The notes: generated by a model from the sequence alone, not told the origin. Shown: positions 39,650 to 48,591, counted from the stretch's first letter. The stretch is 64,000 bases of DNA from JALZMG01 sp963739975 (GCA_963739975.1 CAVUCK010000005.1:372001-436000), one strand, 5' to 3'. Numbers and translations: made by a program.

Positions 39650-40270
39650 TCACTCGTTGCCCTGCACTCGGTGCAGGTCGGCGCGATCGCCAGCCAGCAG
39701 GTCGAGGGCGTCTTCGGTCGACAGGGCGGTGCAGAACTCGCCGTGCAGCGTGGCGATCGACAGGTCGTGGACGACCTCCGGGTCGTGGTCGACGCCATCG
39801 AGGCCGATGCGGTTGCTCGTCGAGCAGGCATCGTGACAGAGGTACGTGTCGAAGCCGATGTTGCCCGCCGTGCGGACGGTCGTCTCGACGCAGAAGTTGG
39901 TGAAGAACCCGGCGACGACGAGACGGCGCACGGCCCTGCGACGCAGCTGGATCTCGAGGTCGGTGCCGAAGAACCCGCCGTTGACATGCTTGATGACCAC
40001 GATCTCGCCGGGCTGCGGCTCGAGCCCCGGCTTGGAGGCTCCGCTGGGCAGCGAGCGCTTGAGCGGCGACGCGGCTTCGTTCGAGTCGTGCAGCGTGAAG
40101 GCGACCGGCCGGCCGGCGCCTCGCCAGTGCTCGAGGAGCTGCTGGAGGTGCTTCTCGGCGTCGGGGTTGTTGCGCCGCCCGGCCGGGCCACCCCAGTGCG
40201 CCAGGTCGTCCACGCCGACCTGGGCGTCGATGACCAGCAGCGCGGTGTCGTCGCCGAACCGGGAGATCAC
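39650..40270 (-). CDS. Isochorismatase-family cysteine hydrolase
   Basis: A 206-residue protein with the isochorismatase-like fold. The first aspartate lies in ALLVIDAQVG, a lysine in VIKHVNGGFFGTDLE, and the nucleophilic cysteine in VAGFFTNFCVETTVRTAGN, forming the usual Asp-Lys-Cys triad. Members include nicotinamidases, N-carbamoyl hydrolases and general amidases; the substrate is unknown. GTG 40270 overlaps the stop of the upstream sensor-domain gene by four bases. It converges on the hydrolase gene with only seven bases between the stops. Confidence 0.87.
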   Translation of the reverse strand: MISRFGDDTALLVIDAQVGVDDLAHWGGPAGRRNNPDAEKHLQQLLEHWRGAGRPVAFTLHDSNEAASPLKRSLPSGASKPGLEPQPGEIVVIKHVNGGFFGTDLEIQLRRRAVRRLVVAGFFTNFCVETTVRTAGNIGFDTYLCHDACSTSNRIGLDGVDHDPEVVHDLSIATLHGEFCTALSTEDALDLLAGDRADLHRVQGNE

Positions 40271-40992
40271 GATCGAACGGTATCGGTCGACGCCGGCAGG
40301 GTGGGCTGCGCACCGAGCCAGGCGGCGGTCCACTCGCCGCTCACCCTCGCCAGCGCGTTCACCAGGTGGAACGCGACGAGCAGCATCCCCACGCCGAGCG
40401 GCACCAGCAGCCAGGACCACGGCGAGCGGGCGACGCCCTCGAGCTCGGAGCTCCAGAACCAGTCGCCGAACGGGTCGTCGACGAACCGGATGTGGATGGG
40501 CGCGTACGCAACGGCCACCGACGTCGTCAGTGCCGTGACCGCGACGATGAAGGTCGCGATCGCCACCGGAAGACGCAGCAGCAGGTAGCCGAGCTCTCGC
40601 CAGCGGTGAGGCTGAGCGCCCAACGACCGCAGCCGGACCCACACGTTCCCGCGCTGGCCGGTCGCCAGCGGAAGGAGCGGGAGGTCGCGATCGAGCAGCA
40701 CGTTGGCGAGGCGCCGCTCCACGTTGGCGAAGGCCCGGACCACGTAGACCATGCCCAGCAGCATCGGCACACCGAGCAATGCAACCACGACCATGCTGGC
40801 GGCGACCGACAGTCCGGTGACGAGCACCGCGAACCAGATCGTCGCCAGCGGCAGCCCGACGAGCAGGTAGCCGATGCTCCGGTAGCTCTGCGGACGAGTG
40901 ACGACGCCGAGGAACCGACGCGTCGGCGTCAAGGGCGGTGGCGACGCCGCGAGCGGTCGAGGCGCAGGGCGGGTGGCGAGCGCGGTGTTCAT
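40267..40992 (-). CDS. Membrane sensor-domain protein
   Basis: A 241-residue membrane protein with two pairs of hydrophobic segments (about 45-95 and 135-180). It has the start of the actinobacterial 'putative sensor' domain (PF13796-like: SYRSIGYLLVGLPLATIWFA, and the similar repeat RELGYLLLRLPVAIATFIV). Such domains usually sit at the N-terminus of histidine kinases. Here it is a separate protein, encoded divergently from a histidine kinase gene 230 bases away, so it may act as that kinase's sensing partner (inference). An AGGAGG ribosome site precedes ATG 40992. Confidence 0.75.
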   Translation of the reverse strand: MNTALATRPAPRPLAASPPPLTPTRRFLGVVTRPQSYRSIGYLLVGLPLATIWFAVLVTGLSVAASMVVVALLGVPMLLGMVYVVRAFANVERRLANVLLDRDLPLLPLATGQRGNVWVRLRSLGAQPHRWRELGYLLLRLPVAIATFIVAVTALTTSVAVAYAPIHIRFVDDPFGDWFWSSELEGVARSPWSWLLVPLGVGMLLVAFHLVNALARVSGEWTAAWLGAQPTLPASTDTVRS

Positions 40993-41222
40993 CGGAATGA
41001 CCTCCTCGAAACGTGACGTCAGGCCGACGGGACGAACCGGCGGCGGTGGGCGGAACGGACGGTACGGAGGAAGCCGCGGCGAGTCATCCGCCGATCTCGT
41101 GATCGCCGATCCGACCAACGAGTGGTCCACGGCCGCCGTCCAACCGATCCCGCTGCGCCATTCGGCGGACGAGCCATCAACACATTGCCGGATGACCGGC
41201 GCGCCCCGGCGCAGTACCGTCG

Positions 41223-42476
41223 ATGCGTGGATCGCTGGTCGGGGCGGCGATGAGCGGCCCTCGCTGGGCGACCGATCCGCGGGTGCTGGTCGATGTCGCC
41301 GTCGCCGTTGTCGTGGCCGTGCTCGCGGTCGTCGATGTGGCCGCGGCCTCGGGCGTTGACGGCCGCGGGCAGCGCCCGGCCGACGGGCTCGCCTACGCGC
41401 TGGTGGTCGCTGGCTCGCTGAACCTGTTCTGGCGACGGCGGGCGCCGATCGCCGTGCTGGCGATCGTGGCGACCGTCCTCATCACGATGTACCTGCGCGA
41501 GTACGGAGCCCTGCTGTCGGTGCTCGGCCTCCCGGCCATCTACGCCGTCGCCGCCCACGAGGATCGCCGCCCGTTGGCGTGGTGGGCCATCGTCGTCACC
41601 AGCGTCGCCCTGCTGTCGGTGGCGAGCGTGAGCGTGTTGCAGACCGAGGACGGCTACGACTACCTGACGGCGCTCAGCATGGCGGCCTTCCTGTCCGCCG
41701 CCGTCGTGGCCGGCGTCGTCATCCGCCACCGCGAGCGCATCTTCGTCGATACCGCCCGACGCGCCGCTGCGGCGGAGGCCGACCGACTCGCCGAGGCCGA
41801 GCGTGCCGTCGCCACGGAGCGCCGCCGAATCGCCCGCGAGATGCACGACGTGGTGGCCCACTCGATGAGCGTCATCGCCGTCCAGGCAGCCGCAGGACGA
41901 GAGATCGTGCACGGCGACCCCGACCGGGCCGCCGCCGTCTTCGTCAGGATCGAGTCGGTCGGGCGGGAGGCGCTCGCCGAGCTGCGCCGCATGCTGGGCG
42001 TGCTGCGCGAGACCGGCGACGGCGACGCATCGTTGGCCCCGCAGCCAGGCCTGGCCGACATCGCCGCAGCGGTCGCCCACACCTCCGCGAGTGGGGTGGC
42101 AACGGACCTGATCGTGGAAGGGCCCGCGCGAGGGCTCGCTCCGGGCATCGAACTGACCGCCTACCGGATCGCCCAGGAGGCGCTGACGAACGTGCGCAAG
42201 CACGCCGGTCGAGCGGCGTCGGCGAGGGTGCGCATCACGTACCTGACCGGCTCACTGATCGTCGACGTCACCGACGACGGACGCGGCGACACCAACGGGT
42301 TGTCCCGGCTCGGGTCCGGACACGGGTTGATCGGCATGCGTGAGCGGGTCGAGATCTACGGTGGTCAGTTCACCGCTGGGCCACGCCAGAACGGGGGGTT
42401 CGCCGTGCGTGCCGTTCTGCCGATCGTCGCCGACGCGGGAAGTGGATCGGCGAGCGCGCACGGTGCGGCGGGCTGA
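41223..42476 (+). CDS. Sensor histidine kinase, NarL-pair type (HisKA_3)
   Basis: A 417-residue membrane kinase. Four or five hydrophobic helices span about 20-170 without a large extracellular loop. A coiled linker rich in AEADRLAEAERAVATERR follows, then the phosphoacceptor histidine in IAREMHDVVAHSMSVI and a C-terminal ATPase domain with the N-box EALTNVRKHAG and G-box SGHGLIGMRERVEIYGG. It resembles DesK/LiaS-type kinases that sense envelope or membrane state. Its stop overlaps the response regulator start (TGATG), so they form one two-component system. Confidence 0.93.
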   Translation: MRGSLVGAAMSGPRWATDPRVLVDVAVAVVVAVLAVVDVAAASGVDGRGQRPADGLAYALVVAGSLNLFWRRRAPIAVLAIVATVLITMYLREYGALLSVLGLPAIYAVAAHEDRRPLAWWAIVVTSVALLSVASVSVLQTEDGYDYLTALSMAAFLSAAVVAGVVIRHRERIFVDTARRAAAAEADRLAEAERAVATERRRIAREMHDVVAHSMSVIAVQAAAGREIVHGDPDRAAAVFVRIESVGREALAELRRMLGVLRETGDGDASLAPQPGLADIAAAVAHTSASGVATDLIVEGPARGLAPGIELTAYRIAQEALTNVRKHAGRAASARVRITYLTGSLIVDVTDDGRGDTNGLSRLGSGHGLIGMRERVEIYGGQFTAGPRQNGGFAVRAVLPIVADAGSGSASAHGAAG

Positions 42477-43171
42477 TGACCATCCGGGTCGCCGTCGTCG
42501 ACGATCAGGCGCTGATGCGCGATGGCTTCGCCATGATCCTCGACGCCCAGGCGGACATCGTGGTCGTCGGTGACGCCGAGAACGGTCGGGCCGGTGTCGA
42601 GCTCTGCCAGCGCAGTCGGCCGGACGTCGTGTTGATGGACATCCGGATGCCGGTCCTCGACGGGATCGAGGCCACCCGGTTGATCGCCGCAGGGGATGGT
42701 GGCACCAAGGTGCTCGTGCTGACGACCTTCGATCTCGACGAGTACGTGTTCGCCGCCTTGCGCGCCGGCGCCAGCGGCTACCTCTTGAAAGACACGCCGG
42801 CCAAGGACCTGATCGCTGCCGTGCGCGTCATCGCCAACGGTGATGCGTTGCTGTCGCCGTCCGTCACCAGGCGACTGATCGAGCAGTTCTCCCGCCAGCC
42901 CGAGCCCGAGGCTGTCGCGGCAATCGTTCCGAACGACCTCACGGAACGTGAGCGCGAGGCGCTCGAGCTCCTCGCCCACGGGCTCAGCAACCGCGAGATC
43001 GCAGCGCGGATGTACGTCGGCGAGGCCACCGCCAAGACCCACGTCAGTCGACTCTTGACCAAGCTGGGGGTCCGCGACCGAGTGCAAGCGGTGATCCTGG
43101 CCTACGAATCCGGACTCGTCCGTCCCGGATCGGCCGGGCATCCGGGCTCGACGGCGGATGGTCGACCGTGA
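42476..43171 (+). CDS. Response regulator, NarL/LuxR family
   Basis: A 231-residue transcription factor. The receiver domain starts RVAVVDDQALMRDGFAMIL, with the phosphoacceptor aspartate in VVLMDIRMPVLDG and the switch lysine in YLLKDTPAKDL. A linker leads to a LuxR helix-turn-helix, LTEREREALELLAHGLSNRE and then ATAKTHVSRLLTKLGVRDR. It is the cognate regulator of the kinase whose gene it overlaps. Target genes are unknown; the beta-lactamase-like gene 107 bases downstream and the sensor-domain gene are plausible. Confidence 0.94.
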   Translation: MTIRVAVVDDQALMRDGFAMILDAQADIVVVGDAENGRAGVELCQRSRPDVVLMDIRMPVLDGIEATRLIAAGDGGTKVLVLTTFDLDEYVFAALRAGASGYLLKDTPAKDLIAAVRVIANGDALLSPSVTRRLIEQFSRQPEPEAVAAIVPNDLTEREREALELLAHGLSNREIAARMYVGEATAKTHVSRLLTKLGVRDRVQAVILAYESGLVRPGSAGHPGSTADGRP

Positions 43172-43278
43172 CACCAGCCTCACTCGTTCGTCGGAGGCGG
43201 GCTCGTTCGAACGGATGACGTCAGGTCAGTCCACATCCGCCGTTGGCCCGACGACGCGGCGACGCATCCGGTCGCACG

Positions 43279-44538
43279 ATGGCCGACATGTCCTTCACCA
43301 CGAGCCACGCACGCCGTTCACGTCGCGCCGGCCGGACGGTTGCCGCGCTCTGCGCTGCGGTGCTGTTGGCAGGAACGGCGTGCGCGTCCGAAGACGCCGT
43401 TGTCGCTCCCGAGCCGATGGCACCGGCGACGCCGCTGCCGCCGACCCTCGCACCGCCGACCAGCACGGTTCCGGCGACCAGCGCGGCACCCTCGTCGACG
43501 GCGCCACCGCCGACCACGGCGCCGGCGGGGTCGGCGCATCGGGCAATGGTGTCGCGCATCATCGAGTCCCATCACGCCGCCGGTGAGTTCGTCGGTGGAC
43601 GTATCGCGCTGCGCGATCGTGACGGCACGATCACGGAGGTCAGCGCCGGAACGCAGACGATCGATCCGTCGAGTCCACCCGTCGACTTCGACACCCCGTG
43701 GAACATCGGGAGCGACACGAAGACGTTCGTCGCAGTCGTCGTGCTCCAGCTCGCCGACGAGGGTCTCCTCGACCTCGACGCCGGGATCGACCCCTACCTG
43801 CCCGAACTCGTAGGCGCCGACCGGATCACCCCGCGCCAACTGCTCCAGCACACCAGTGGGCTCAACGAGTACAAGGAGCAACCGGCCGTGCTCGCCGCGG
43901 CGGGGCGCGAGTGGACGCCGGCCGAGCTGATCGCCGTCGCCGAGTCGGCGGGGCGAGTGGGCGAACCGGGCGGCTCGTTCCACTACTCGAACACGAACTA
44001 CATCGTCCTCGGGACGATCATCGAGCAGCTGACCGGCAACTCGTGGACCGACGAGGTGCACACGAGGATCGTCGAGCCCCTCGGGCTGAGCAGCACGCAG
44101 GTCATCGACGACTCGTGGAGCCCTGGCTACTCCCGTGTCGACGGCGGGTTCCAGGACACGACCCTGTCGCAGCACTCGTCGCTCGGTGGCGCCGCCGGCG
44201 CGCTGGCGTCGACGGGTCGCGACCTGCTGCGGTTCGTCGCCGCACTGGCCGACGGGACACTGCTGTCGCCTGGCTCACAAGCGGCGATGCACACGTTCGT
44301 GCCGGGATACGACTTCTCCCAGTTCGGCATCACCCATGGCTACGGGCTCGGCCTCGAGCAGTACGCCACCGATGCCATCACGGTGATCGGACACCTCGGC
44401 ACCGGGGTGCAGTCGGCGTTCATCGGCTACGACGCCCAGCACGGGACGGCCGTCGCCGTGATGATCAACACCAGCAACCCTGAGTCGCAGGGGCTGATGG
44501 CGATCGAGACCCTGACCGCCGTCGGCCAGGGCAGCTGA
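43279..44538 (+). CDS. Serine beta-lactamase-like hydrolase (class C / DD-peptidase fold), exported
   Basis: A 419-residue protein with an N-terminal signal (basic SHARRSRRAGR, then a hydrophobic stretch ending LLAGTACAS, a possible lipoprotein site) and a Ser/Thr/Pro-rich spacer. The beta-lactamase/PBP fold then shows SxxK as IGSDTKTF, the YxN motif as HYSNTNY and a C-terminal IGHLGTG in place of KTG. This is typical of esterase- or D-aminopeptidase-like members rather than proven beta-lactamases. It acts outside the membrane. The in-frame ATG at 43279 (MADMSFTTS) fits the signal best. Confidence 0.85.
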   Translation: MADMSFTTSHARRSRRAGRTVAALCAAVLLAGTACASEDAVVAPEPMAPATPLPPTLAPPTSTVPATSAAPSSTAPPPTTAPAGSAHRAMVSRIIESHHAAGEFVGGRIALRDRDGTITEVSAGTQTIDPSSPPVDFDTPWNIGSDTKTFVAVVVLQLADEGLLDLDAGIDPYLPELVGADRITPRQLLQHTSGLNEYKEQPAVLAAAGREWTPAELIAVAESAGRVGEPGGSFHYSNTNYIVLGTIIEQLTGNSWTDEVHTRIVEPLGLSSTQVIDDSWSPGYSRVDGGFQDTTLSQHSSLGGAAGALASTGRDLLRFVAALADGTLLSPGSQAAMHTFVPGYDFSQFGITHGYGLGLEQYATDAITVIGHLGTGVQSAFIGYDAQHGTAVAVMINTSNPESQGLMAIETLTAVGQGS

Positions 44539-44571
44539 GCCCGCCGTCAGACCGGAGCCGCGGCGGGGTGG

Positions 44572-45678
44572 TCAGCGCACGACGACCGGCACTCGCTGGA
44601 CGTGGTTGTTGGCCATCGCCTGGCGGTTCCAGCGTTGCTCGATCGGTTGCACGTGCCCCGCGGCGTCGGTCGCCCGCACGGCGAGGACCCTGCGGCCGGG
44701 GTGCCGGGCGTCCCACGTCCAACGCCAGGCGCACCAGGCGGACGGCGCGGGCGATGGGCCCACCTCGGCGTCCGACCACGTCACCGCATCGTCGTCGCTG
44801 ACCTCGACCCGCACGATCGGGCCGTGCCCGGACCACGCCCGGCCGGCCAGCTCGTGCACCCCGCACTCGACGATCCGAGTGCGGGTCTGGAAGTCGGGGA
44901 AGCCGGGCGGGACCAGCAGGGCTCGCGGCAGGATCCGTGTCACGGGCTCGCCCGGGTCGTCGGCGTCCGTGGCGACGCGGTAGGTGACGGCGTTCTGGTA
45001 CCCCGTGAACGGCTCGGTGAGGACGGTGATCCGCACGAGCCACTTCACGTGCGCCATGCCGTACCAGCCGGGCGCGACGAGCCTGACCGGCGCCCCGTGC
45101 TGTGGTGGCAGCGGCCCACCGCCCATCGAATGGACGACGAGCACGTCCGGATCGAGCGCGTCGGCGATCGTCAGGGCGCGCTGGTAGTCCTGCTCGACGC
45201 CACGTTCCACGCCGTGGTCGGCGCCCGTGAACACGACGTCGACGGCATCAGGAAGGACGCCGGCGTCGTGGAGCAGCGGGGCCAGCGGGGTGCCCGTCCA
45301 GTCAGCCGTTCCGACCGCCTCGTCGAGCCAGGGTTGGCTCACCGGGCGCGGGCTGAGCCGAGCCCGGCCGTTGCCGGCGCACTCCATCGTGACCCGGCGC
45401 GTGACCTGATGACGAGCGTGCAGGGACCGCAGGTCGAGCGCCATCGGCCGGGCGACCGCACCATCGACCCGGAGGCGGTAGGTCTCCGGGTCGACGGTCG
45501 GGATGTCGTAGTGCACGAGCAGGTAGTGCAGCCCGGGCGGTGACACGTCGTGGCGGAGCATCTCGAGCGGCAAGCCGTGGTTGCGGGCGGCCAGGCGCAA
45601 TTCGTCGAGCGACACGCCCTCGTCGGCGGCGGCGACGCGCGCCGGAGGGCTCACCGACGGGTCGATGAGGTCCGTCAT
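44572..45678 (-). CDS. Sulfite-oxidase-like molybdopterin oxidoreductase
   Basis: A 368-residue molybdenum-cofactor enzyme of the sulfite oxidase/nitrate reductase fold. The Moco-binding cysteine lies in VTMECAGNGRARLSPRP, followed by WTGTPLAPLL, and the dimerisation domain (from about 250) is the usual C-terminal immunoglobulin-like part. No haem domain, no twin-arginine signal and no C-terminal YedZ partner are visible, so it appears cytoplasmic. The substrate is uncertain; sulfite is one option. ATG 45678 is preferred over GTG 45684. The acyl-CoA-dehydrogenase-like gene lies 25 bases upstream on the same strand. Confidence 0.86.
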   Translation of the reverse strand: MTDLIDPSVSPPARVAAADEGVSLDELRLAARNHGLPLEMLRHDVSPPGLHYLLVHYDIPTVDPETYRLRVDGAVARPMALDLRSLHARHQVTRRVTMECAGNGRARLSPRPVSQPWLDEAVGTADWTGTPLAPLLHDAGVLPDAVDVVFTGADHGVERGVEQDYQRALTIADALDPDVLVVHSMGGGPLPPQHGAPVRLVAPGWYGMAHVKWLVRITVLTEPFTGYQNAVTYRVATDADDPGEPVTRILPRALLVPPGFPDFQTRTRIVECGVHELAGRAWSGHGPIVRVEVSDDDAVTWSDAEVGPSPAPSAWCAWRWTWDARHPGRRVLAVRATDAAGHVQPIEQRWNRQAMANNHVQRVPVVVR

Positions 45679-45703
45679 CGGCACTCGAGGCGTCGTCGCC
45701 CGC

Positions 45704-46903
45704 TCAGCCCCAGCGCGGCGCGGCGTCGGGGTCGAGGCCGAGGCACAGCTTGCCGATCAGCTCGGGCGCGAACAGCCGGTTGCCCGGGTGGAAGCGGCCC
45801 ATGCGGATGTCGCGGAAGAGCTGCTCGAGCCGGTTGGCCCGGAAGGCGCCGGCGCCGCCCGAGAGGTCCATGGCCCGATCGACGACGTCGTAGGCGGCGT
45901 TGATGACGACCTGCCGGGTGGCCACCAGGCGCACCGGCCAGTCCTCGTGCTGTGCACCGGCCTCCCAGTCCGCCGCCGTCCGGTCGAGCAGCGCATCGGC
46001 GGCGTCGTGGGCCATGCGCATCTTCGCCACGTGGTGTTGCACCTCGGGGTGGTGGGCCATGGAGTTGGTCAGGGCGATCGACGTGCGCGTCGGCATCTTG
46101 GCGATGGTGATGTCGAACGCGCGGCGGGCCGCCCCGTGGTACACGGACGCGAAGCCGATGAGCGCCCAGGCGAAGATGCCGACGTGGAATGGTCCGGCAC
46201 CGGCGAAGCCGATCGGGCAGACGACGGGGCACAGCTCGTCGGGGCAGAACGCCTCGTCGAGCACGGTGTCCTGGCTCTGGGTGGCGCGCATGCCGATCGT
46301 GTCCCACGTGTCCACGATCTGCAGCCCGGGCGTGTCCCGGGGCAGGAACCCGTGGACGACGCGGGGGTTGTCCGGGTCCGAGCTGTCCATGGCGTGGAAG
46401 CCGCCGTACGTCCAGACCGGCGTGAGGCTGCCGAAGATCTTGTGGCCGCTGAGCTTCCAGCCCCCGTCGACTCGCTCGGCCGTGGTGGTCGACATGAGCA
46501 AGGGGATGTCGTTGCCCGGTTCACCGTGGATGGCGGCGAAGATCTCGCCGTCGGCGGCCTTCTCGAGGACGAAGCGGCATGAGTCGTCGCCCATCTTCAG
46601 CAGGTCGGCGGCCACACCGGTCCAGTAGACGTGCATGTTGACCGCCAACGCAGTGGCTGGCGCAACGTAGGCGAGACGGCGGGCCAGCTTCGTGTAGCCG
46701 AGCAACCCCAGCCCAGAACCGCCGTACTCGACCGGCAGCGCGCATGACAGGTAGCCGGACGCGCGGAGCTCGGCGAAGTCTTCGTCGAAGAAGCGGTTCT
46801 CCCGGTCGTAGATCGGTGCTCGCTCGTCGAAGCGGGCCAACATCTCGTCGGTCAACAAGGTGTCGACCGGCGAGGTTGGTGCGATCGGGTCGGTCGTGCT
46901 CAT
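45704..46903 (-). CDS. Acyl-CoA-dehydrogenase-fold flavoprotein, possibly a monooxygenase
   Basis: A 399-residue protein of the acyl-CoA dehydrogenase superfamily, with N-terminal helical domain DEDFAELRASGYLSCALPVEYGG, a middle beta-domain (AAIHGEPGNDIPLLMSTTTAE) and a C-terminal four-helix domain. The catalytic glutamate region of true dehydrogenases (EGTxE) is absent; the C-terminal domain reads DLSGGAGAFRANRLEQLFRD, closer to DszC/HpaB-like flavin monooxygenases or reductases. Its position upstream of a sulfite-oxidase-like gene makes a role in organosulfur oxidation conceivable (inference). ATG 46903 has GAAAGG upstream. Confidence 0.75.
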   Translation of the reverse strand: MSTTDPIAPTSPVDTLLTDEMLARFDERAPIYDRENRFFDEDFAELRASGYLSCALPVEYGGSGLGLLGYTKLARRLAYVAPATALAVNMHVYWTGVAADLLKMGDDSCRFVLEKAADGEIFAAIHGEPGNDIPLLMSTTTAERVDGGWKLSGHKIFGSLTPVWTYGGFHAMDSSDPDNPRVVHGFLPRDTPGLQIVDTWDTIGMRATQSQDTVLDEAFCPDELCPVVCPIGFAGAGPFHVGIFAWALIGFASVYHGAARRAFDITIAKMPTRTSIALTNSMAHHPEVQHHVAKMRMAHDAADALLDRTAADWEAGAQHEDWPVRLVATRQVVINAAYDVVDRAMDLSGGAGAFRANRLEQLFRDIRMGRFHPGNRLFAPELIGKLCLGLDPDAAPRWG

Positions 46904-47040
46904 GAAGGTGCCCTTTCGTCGGACGGCGCGCTGAGGCATCGACGATGCAGGCCACGTGACGCCGTTCGGTGCCCGCGCGGCCGCACGGCCGCTCGATGAC
47001 CCCATCGACGTTCATCCGATGCCCGCTTCGTGCTCCTCCA

Positions 47041-47140
47041 CCGTCTGTCCCTCACAGACGGCATGCGCTCCGTCCGATCACCGTACGCCCGCGGACGGGC
47101 GGGAGTCACGGAAAATCCCGCCAGGAGGGCAGGCTCCTGG
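47041..47140. promoter_or_regulatory. Cluster of hairpins, possible structured leader
   Basis: The gap 46904-47335 holds no convincing gene. Within it are a perfect 8-bp stem with five-base loop (47041-47061), a 6-bp stem (47086-47101), a 7-bp stem with eleven-base loop (47098-47122) and a 7-bp stem (47121-47140). The last three overlap pairwise, so they would exclude one another, as in riboswitch-like switching. It lies about 140-235 bases before the minus-strand flavoprotein gene. I could not match it to a known riboswitch class. Confidence 0.4.
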
Positions 47141-47335
47141 TCGGTCACGGCCGGCGAGAGGGGTCATGGGGGTGGCGCGAGTCGGCGGTGTTCGGCCACG
47201 CGGGTGATGACGACCCGGTAGGGGGCCGGTGGCCTGGCGGTTGCCACCGCGGTCGAGTCGGTGCCGGCTCGGTCGTGCCCGATGACGCCTCGAGCGGGGA
47301 AACGCAGCGGTGCGCGACGGCGGTTTCGGAGTGTG

Positions 47336-47578
47336 CTAGCGCCCGAGGCCAGCGCCGTTGCAGGCGGCTTCACGGAGCACCGCGAGTGTTGCGGCGTACG
47401 CTCCCGGGCTGCTCGTGGCGATGGAGCTGATCGCCGGACCGAGTGAGCCAGTCGGTGCTTGTTGGCTGATGACGACGCCGATGCAGTTGCGTCCGTTCGG
47501 TGGTGCTTGCGCACTTGCGCTCATGGGAGCCAGGACGACCGCGCCCGTGATCGCGATGCCAACGAGAACCCTTCGCAT
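47336..47578 (-). CDS. Small secreted protein
   Basis: An 80-residue product with a clean Sec signal: basic MRRV, hydrophobic LVGIAITGAVVLAP, cleavage after SASAQA. The mature part of about 55 residues has two cysteines (NCIGVVIS and REAACNG) that could form one disulphide. A GGGAGGTG ribosome site precedes ATG 47578. I do not recognise the family. It is divergent from the ArsR gene, 164 bases away. Confidence 0.7.
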   Translation of the reverse strand: MRRVLVGIAITGAVVLAPMSASAQAPPNGRNCIGVVISQQAPTGSLGPAISSIATSSPGAYAATLAVLREAACNGAGLGR

Positions 47579-47697
47579 GCACACCTCCCAGTCGAGGCAC
47601 GACACTACGCGAGCCGGGCGGATCGTGGAGCACGGCGGCGCGACGAATCGGCGCGCTGCCGATGCTGCACCGGGGTTGACCGGAGCGCGGCGGCGCA

Positions 47698-47737
47698 GTA
47701 CTTTCCGTGTTGGATAATCAACTGATGTAGAAAGTAC
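47698..47737. promoter_or_regulatory. Nested operator/promoter upstream of the ArsR gene
   Basis: Perfect inverted repeat GTACTTTC (47698-47705) / GAAAGTAC (47730-47737). Inside it lies GTTGGATAATCAAC (47709-47722), which places a -10-like GATAAT at the centre of a second inverted repeat. It ends five bases before ATG 47743 of an ArsR-type repressor, the usual place for an autoregulatory operator. Confidence 0.65.
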
Positions 47738-47742
47738 CGGGG

Positions 47743-48102
47743 ATGAGCGCTGCCGTCGATACCGCCGTCGGAGAGGAGCAGCTGACCGAGACGTTCGCCG
47801 CGCTGGCGAACTCGACGCGCCGGGCGATCCTGGCCCGTCTGGCCGGCGGCGCGGCGACCGTCAACCAGCTCGCCGAGCCGTTCTCGATGACGCTCCCGGC
47901 GATCTCGAAGCACATCAAGGTGCTCGAGCACGCCGGGCTCGTCGTCCGAGGCCAGCACGCGCAGTACCGGCCCTGCGCCATCAACCCCGCACCGCTGGCC
48001 GCGGTGTCGTCGTGGGCCGAGCAGTACCGGCCCGTGTGGGAAGCGCGCTTCGACCGGATGGACGAGTACCTCGCACAACTCCGCACCGCAGGAGAGGAAT
48101 GA
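47743..48102 (+). CDS. ArsR/SmtB family transcriptional regulator
   Basis: A 119-residue winged-helix repressor: TFAALANSTRRAILARLAGG, recognition helix FSMTLPAISKHIKVLEHAGL and wing VVRGQHAQYRPCAINP. No CxC metal motif is present, so it belongs to the non-metal subgroup commonly paired with SRPBCC (AHSA1) proteins. That is exactly the next gene, seven bases downstream. The operator before its start suggests self-repression. Confidence 0.9.
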   Translation: MSAAVDTAVGEEQLTETFAALANSTRRAILARLAGGAATVNQLAEPFSMTLPAISKHIKVLEHAGLVVRGQHAQYRPCAINPAPLAAVSSWAEQYRPVWEARFDRMDEYLAQLRTAGEE

Positions 48103-48108
48103 CCCGTG

Positions 48109-48591
48109 ATGAATGATCGGACAGCGTCTCGCGACGCGTTGGTGATCGAGCGGACGTTCGACGCTCGGGCCGCCGTCATCTGGCGGCTCTGGACGGTTCC
48201 CGAGCACTTCGCCGCCTGGTACGGGCCCGACGGCGCCACCATCCCCGTCGCCGAGATGGACGTGCGCGTCGGCGGTCGGCGGCTCGTGTGCATGGAGCTG
48301 GTGTCACCGGATGGACCGCGGCGGATGTGGTTCGGCGGCGAGTTCGTCGACGTCGTCGAGAACGAGCGGCTGGCCTACACCGAGTTCATCGCCGACGAGG
48401 CTGGGCGTCCCGTGGTGGCCGGAACAGCGGACGGTCACCCGAACACGACCGAGGTTCGCATCGAACTTGTCGAGGTCGCCCACCGGACGCGGATGGTGCT
48501 GACCCACGTCGGGATTGCCAGCGACTCCCCGGGCGCGGCCGGGTGGGAGATGGCGCTCACCAAGCTCGCCGGCCACCTCGCTACCGACTGA
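48109..48591 (+). CDS. SRPBCC/AHSA1 domain protein
   Basis: A 160-residue START-like protein (activator of Hsp90 ATPase homologue 1 family). The pattern IERTFDARAAVIWRLWTVPEHFAAWYGP and the ending GWEMALTKLAGHLA are characteristic. The fold encloses a hydrophobic ligand pocket; ligands are unknown. A GGAGAGG ribosome site lies before ATG 48109; a GTG three bases earlier is also possible. ArsR-AHSA1 pairs are common in actinobacteria and probably respond to a small molecule. Confidence 0.88.
   Translation: MNDRTASRDALVIERTFDARAAVIWRLWTVPEHFAAWYGPDGATIPVAEMDVRVGGRRLVCMELVSPDGPRRMWFGGEFVDVVENERLAYTEFIADEAGRPVVAGTADGHPNTTEVRIELVEVAHRTRMVLTHVGIASDSPGAAGWEMALTKLAGHLATD

Noticed and set aside
43279..44538. 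Antibiotic-resistance beta-lactamase
   Set aside because: The SxxK and YxN motifs fit, but the third motif is HLG rather than KTG and the family is mostly esterases or peptidases; resistance cannot be claimed.
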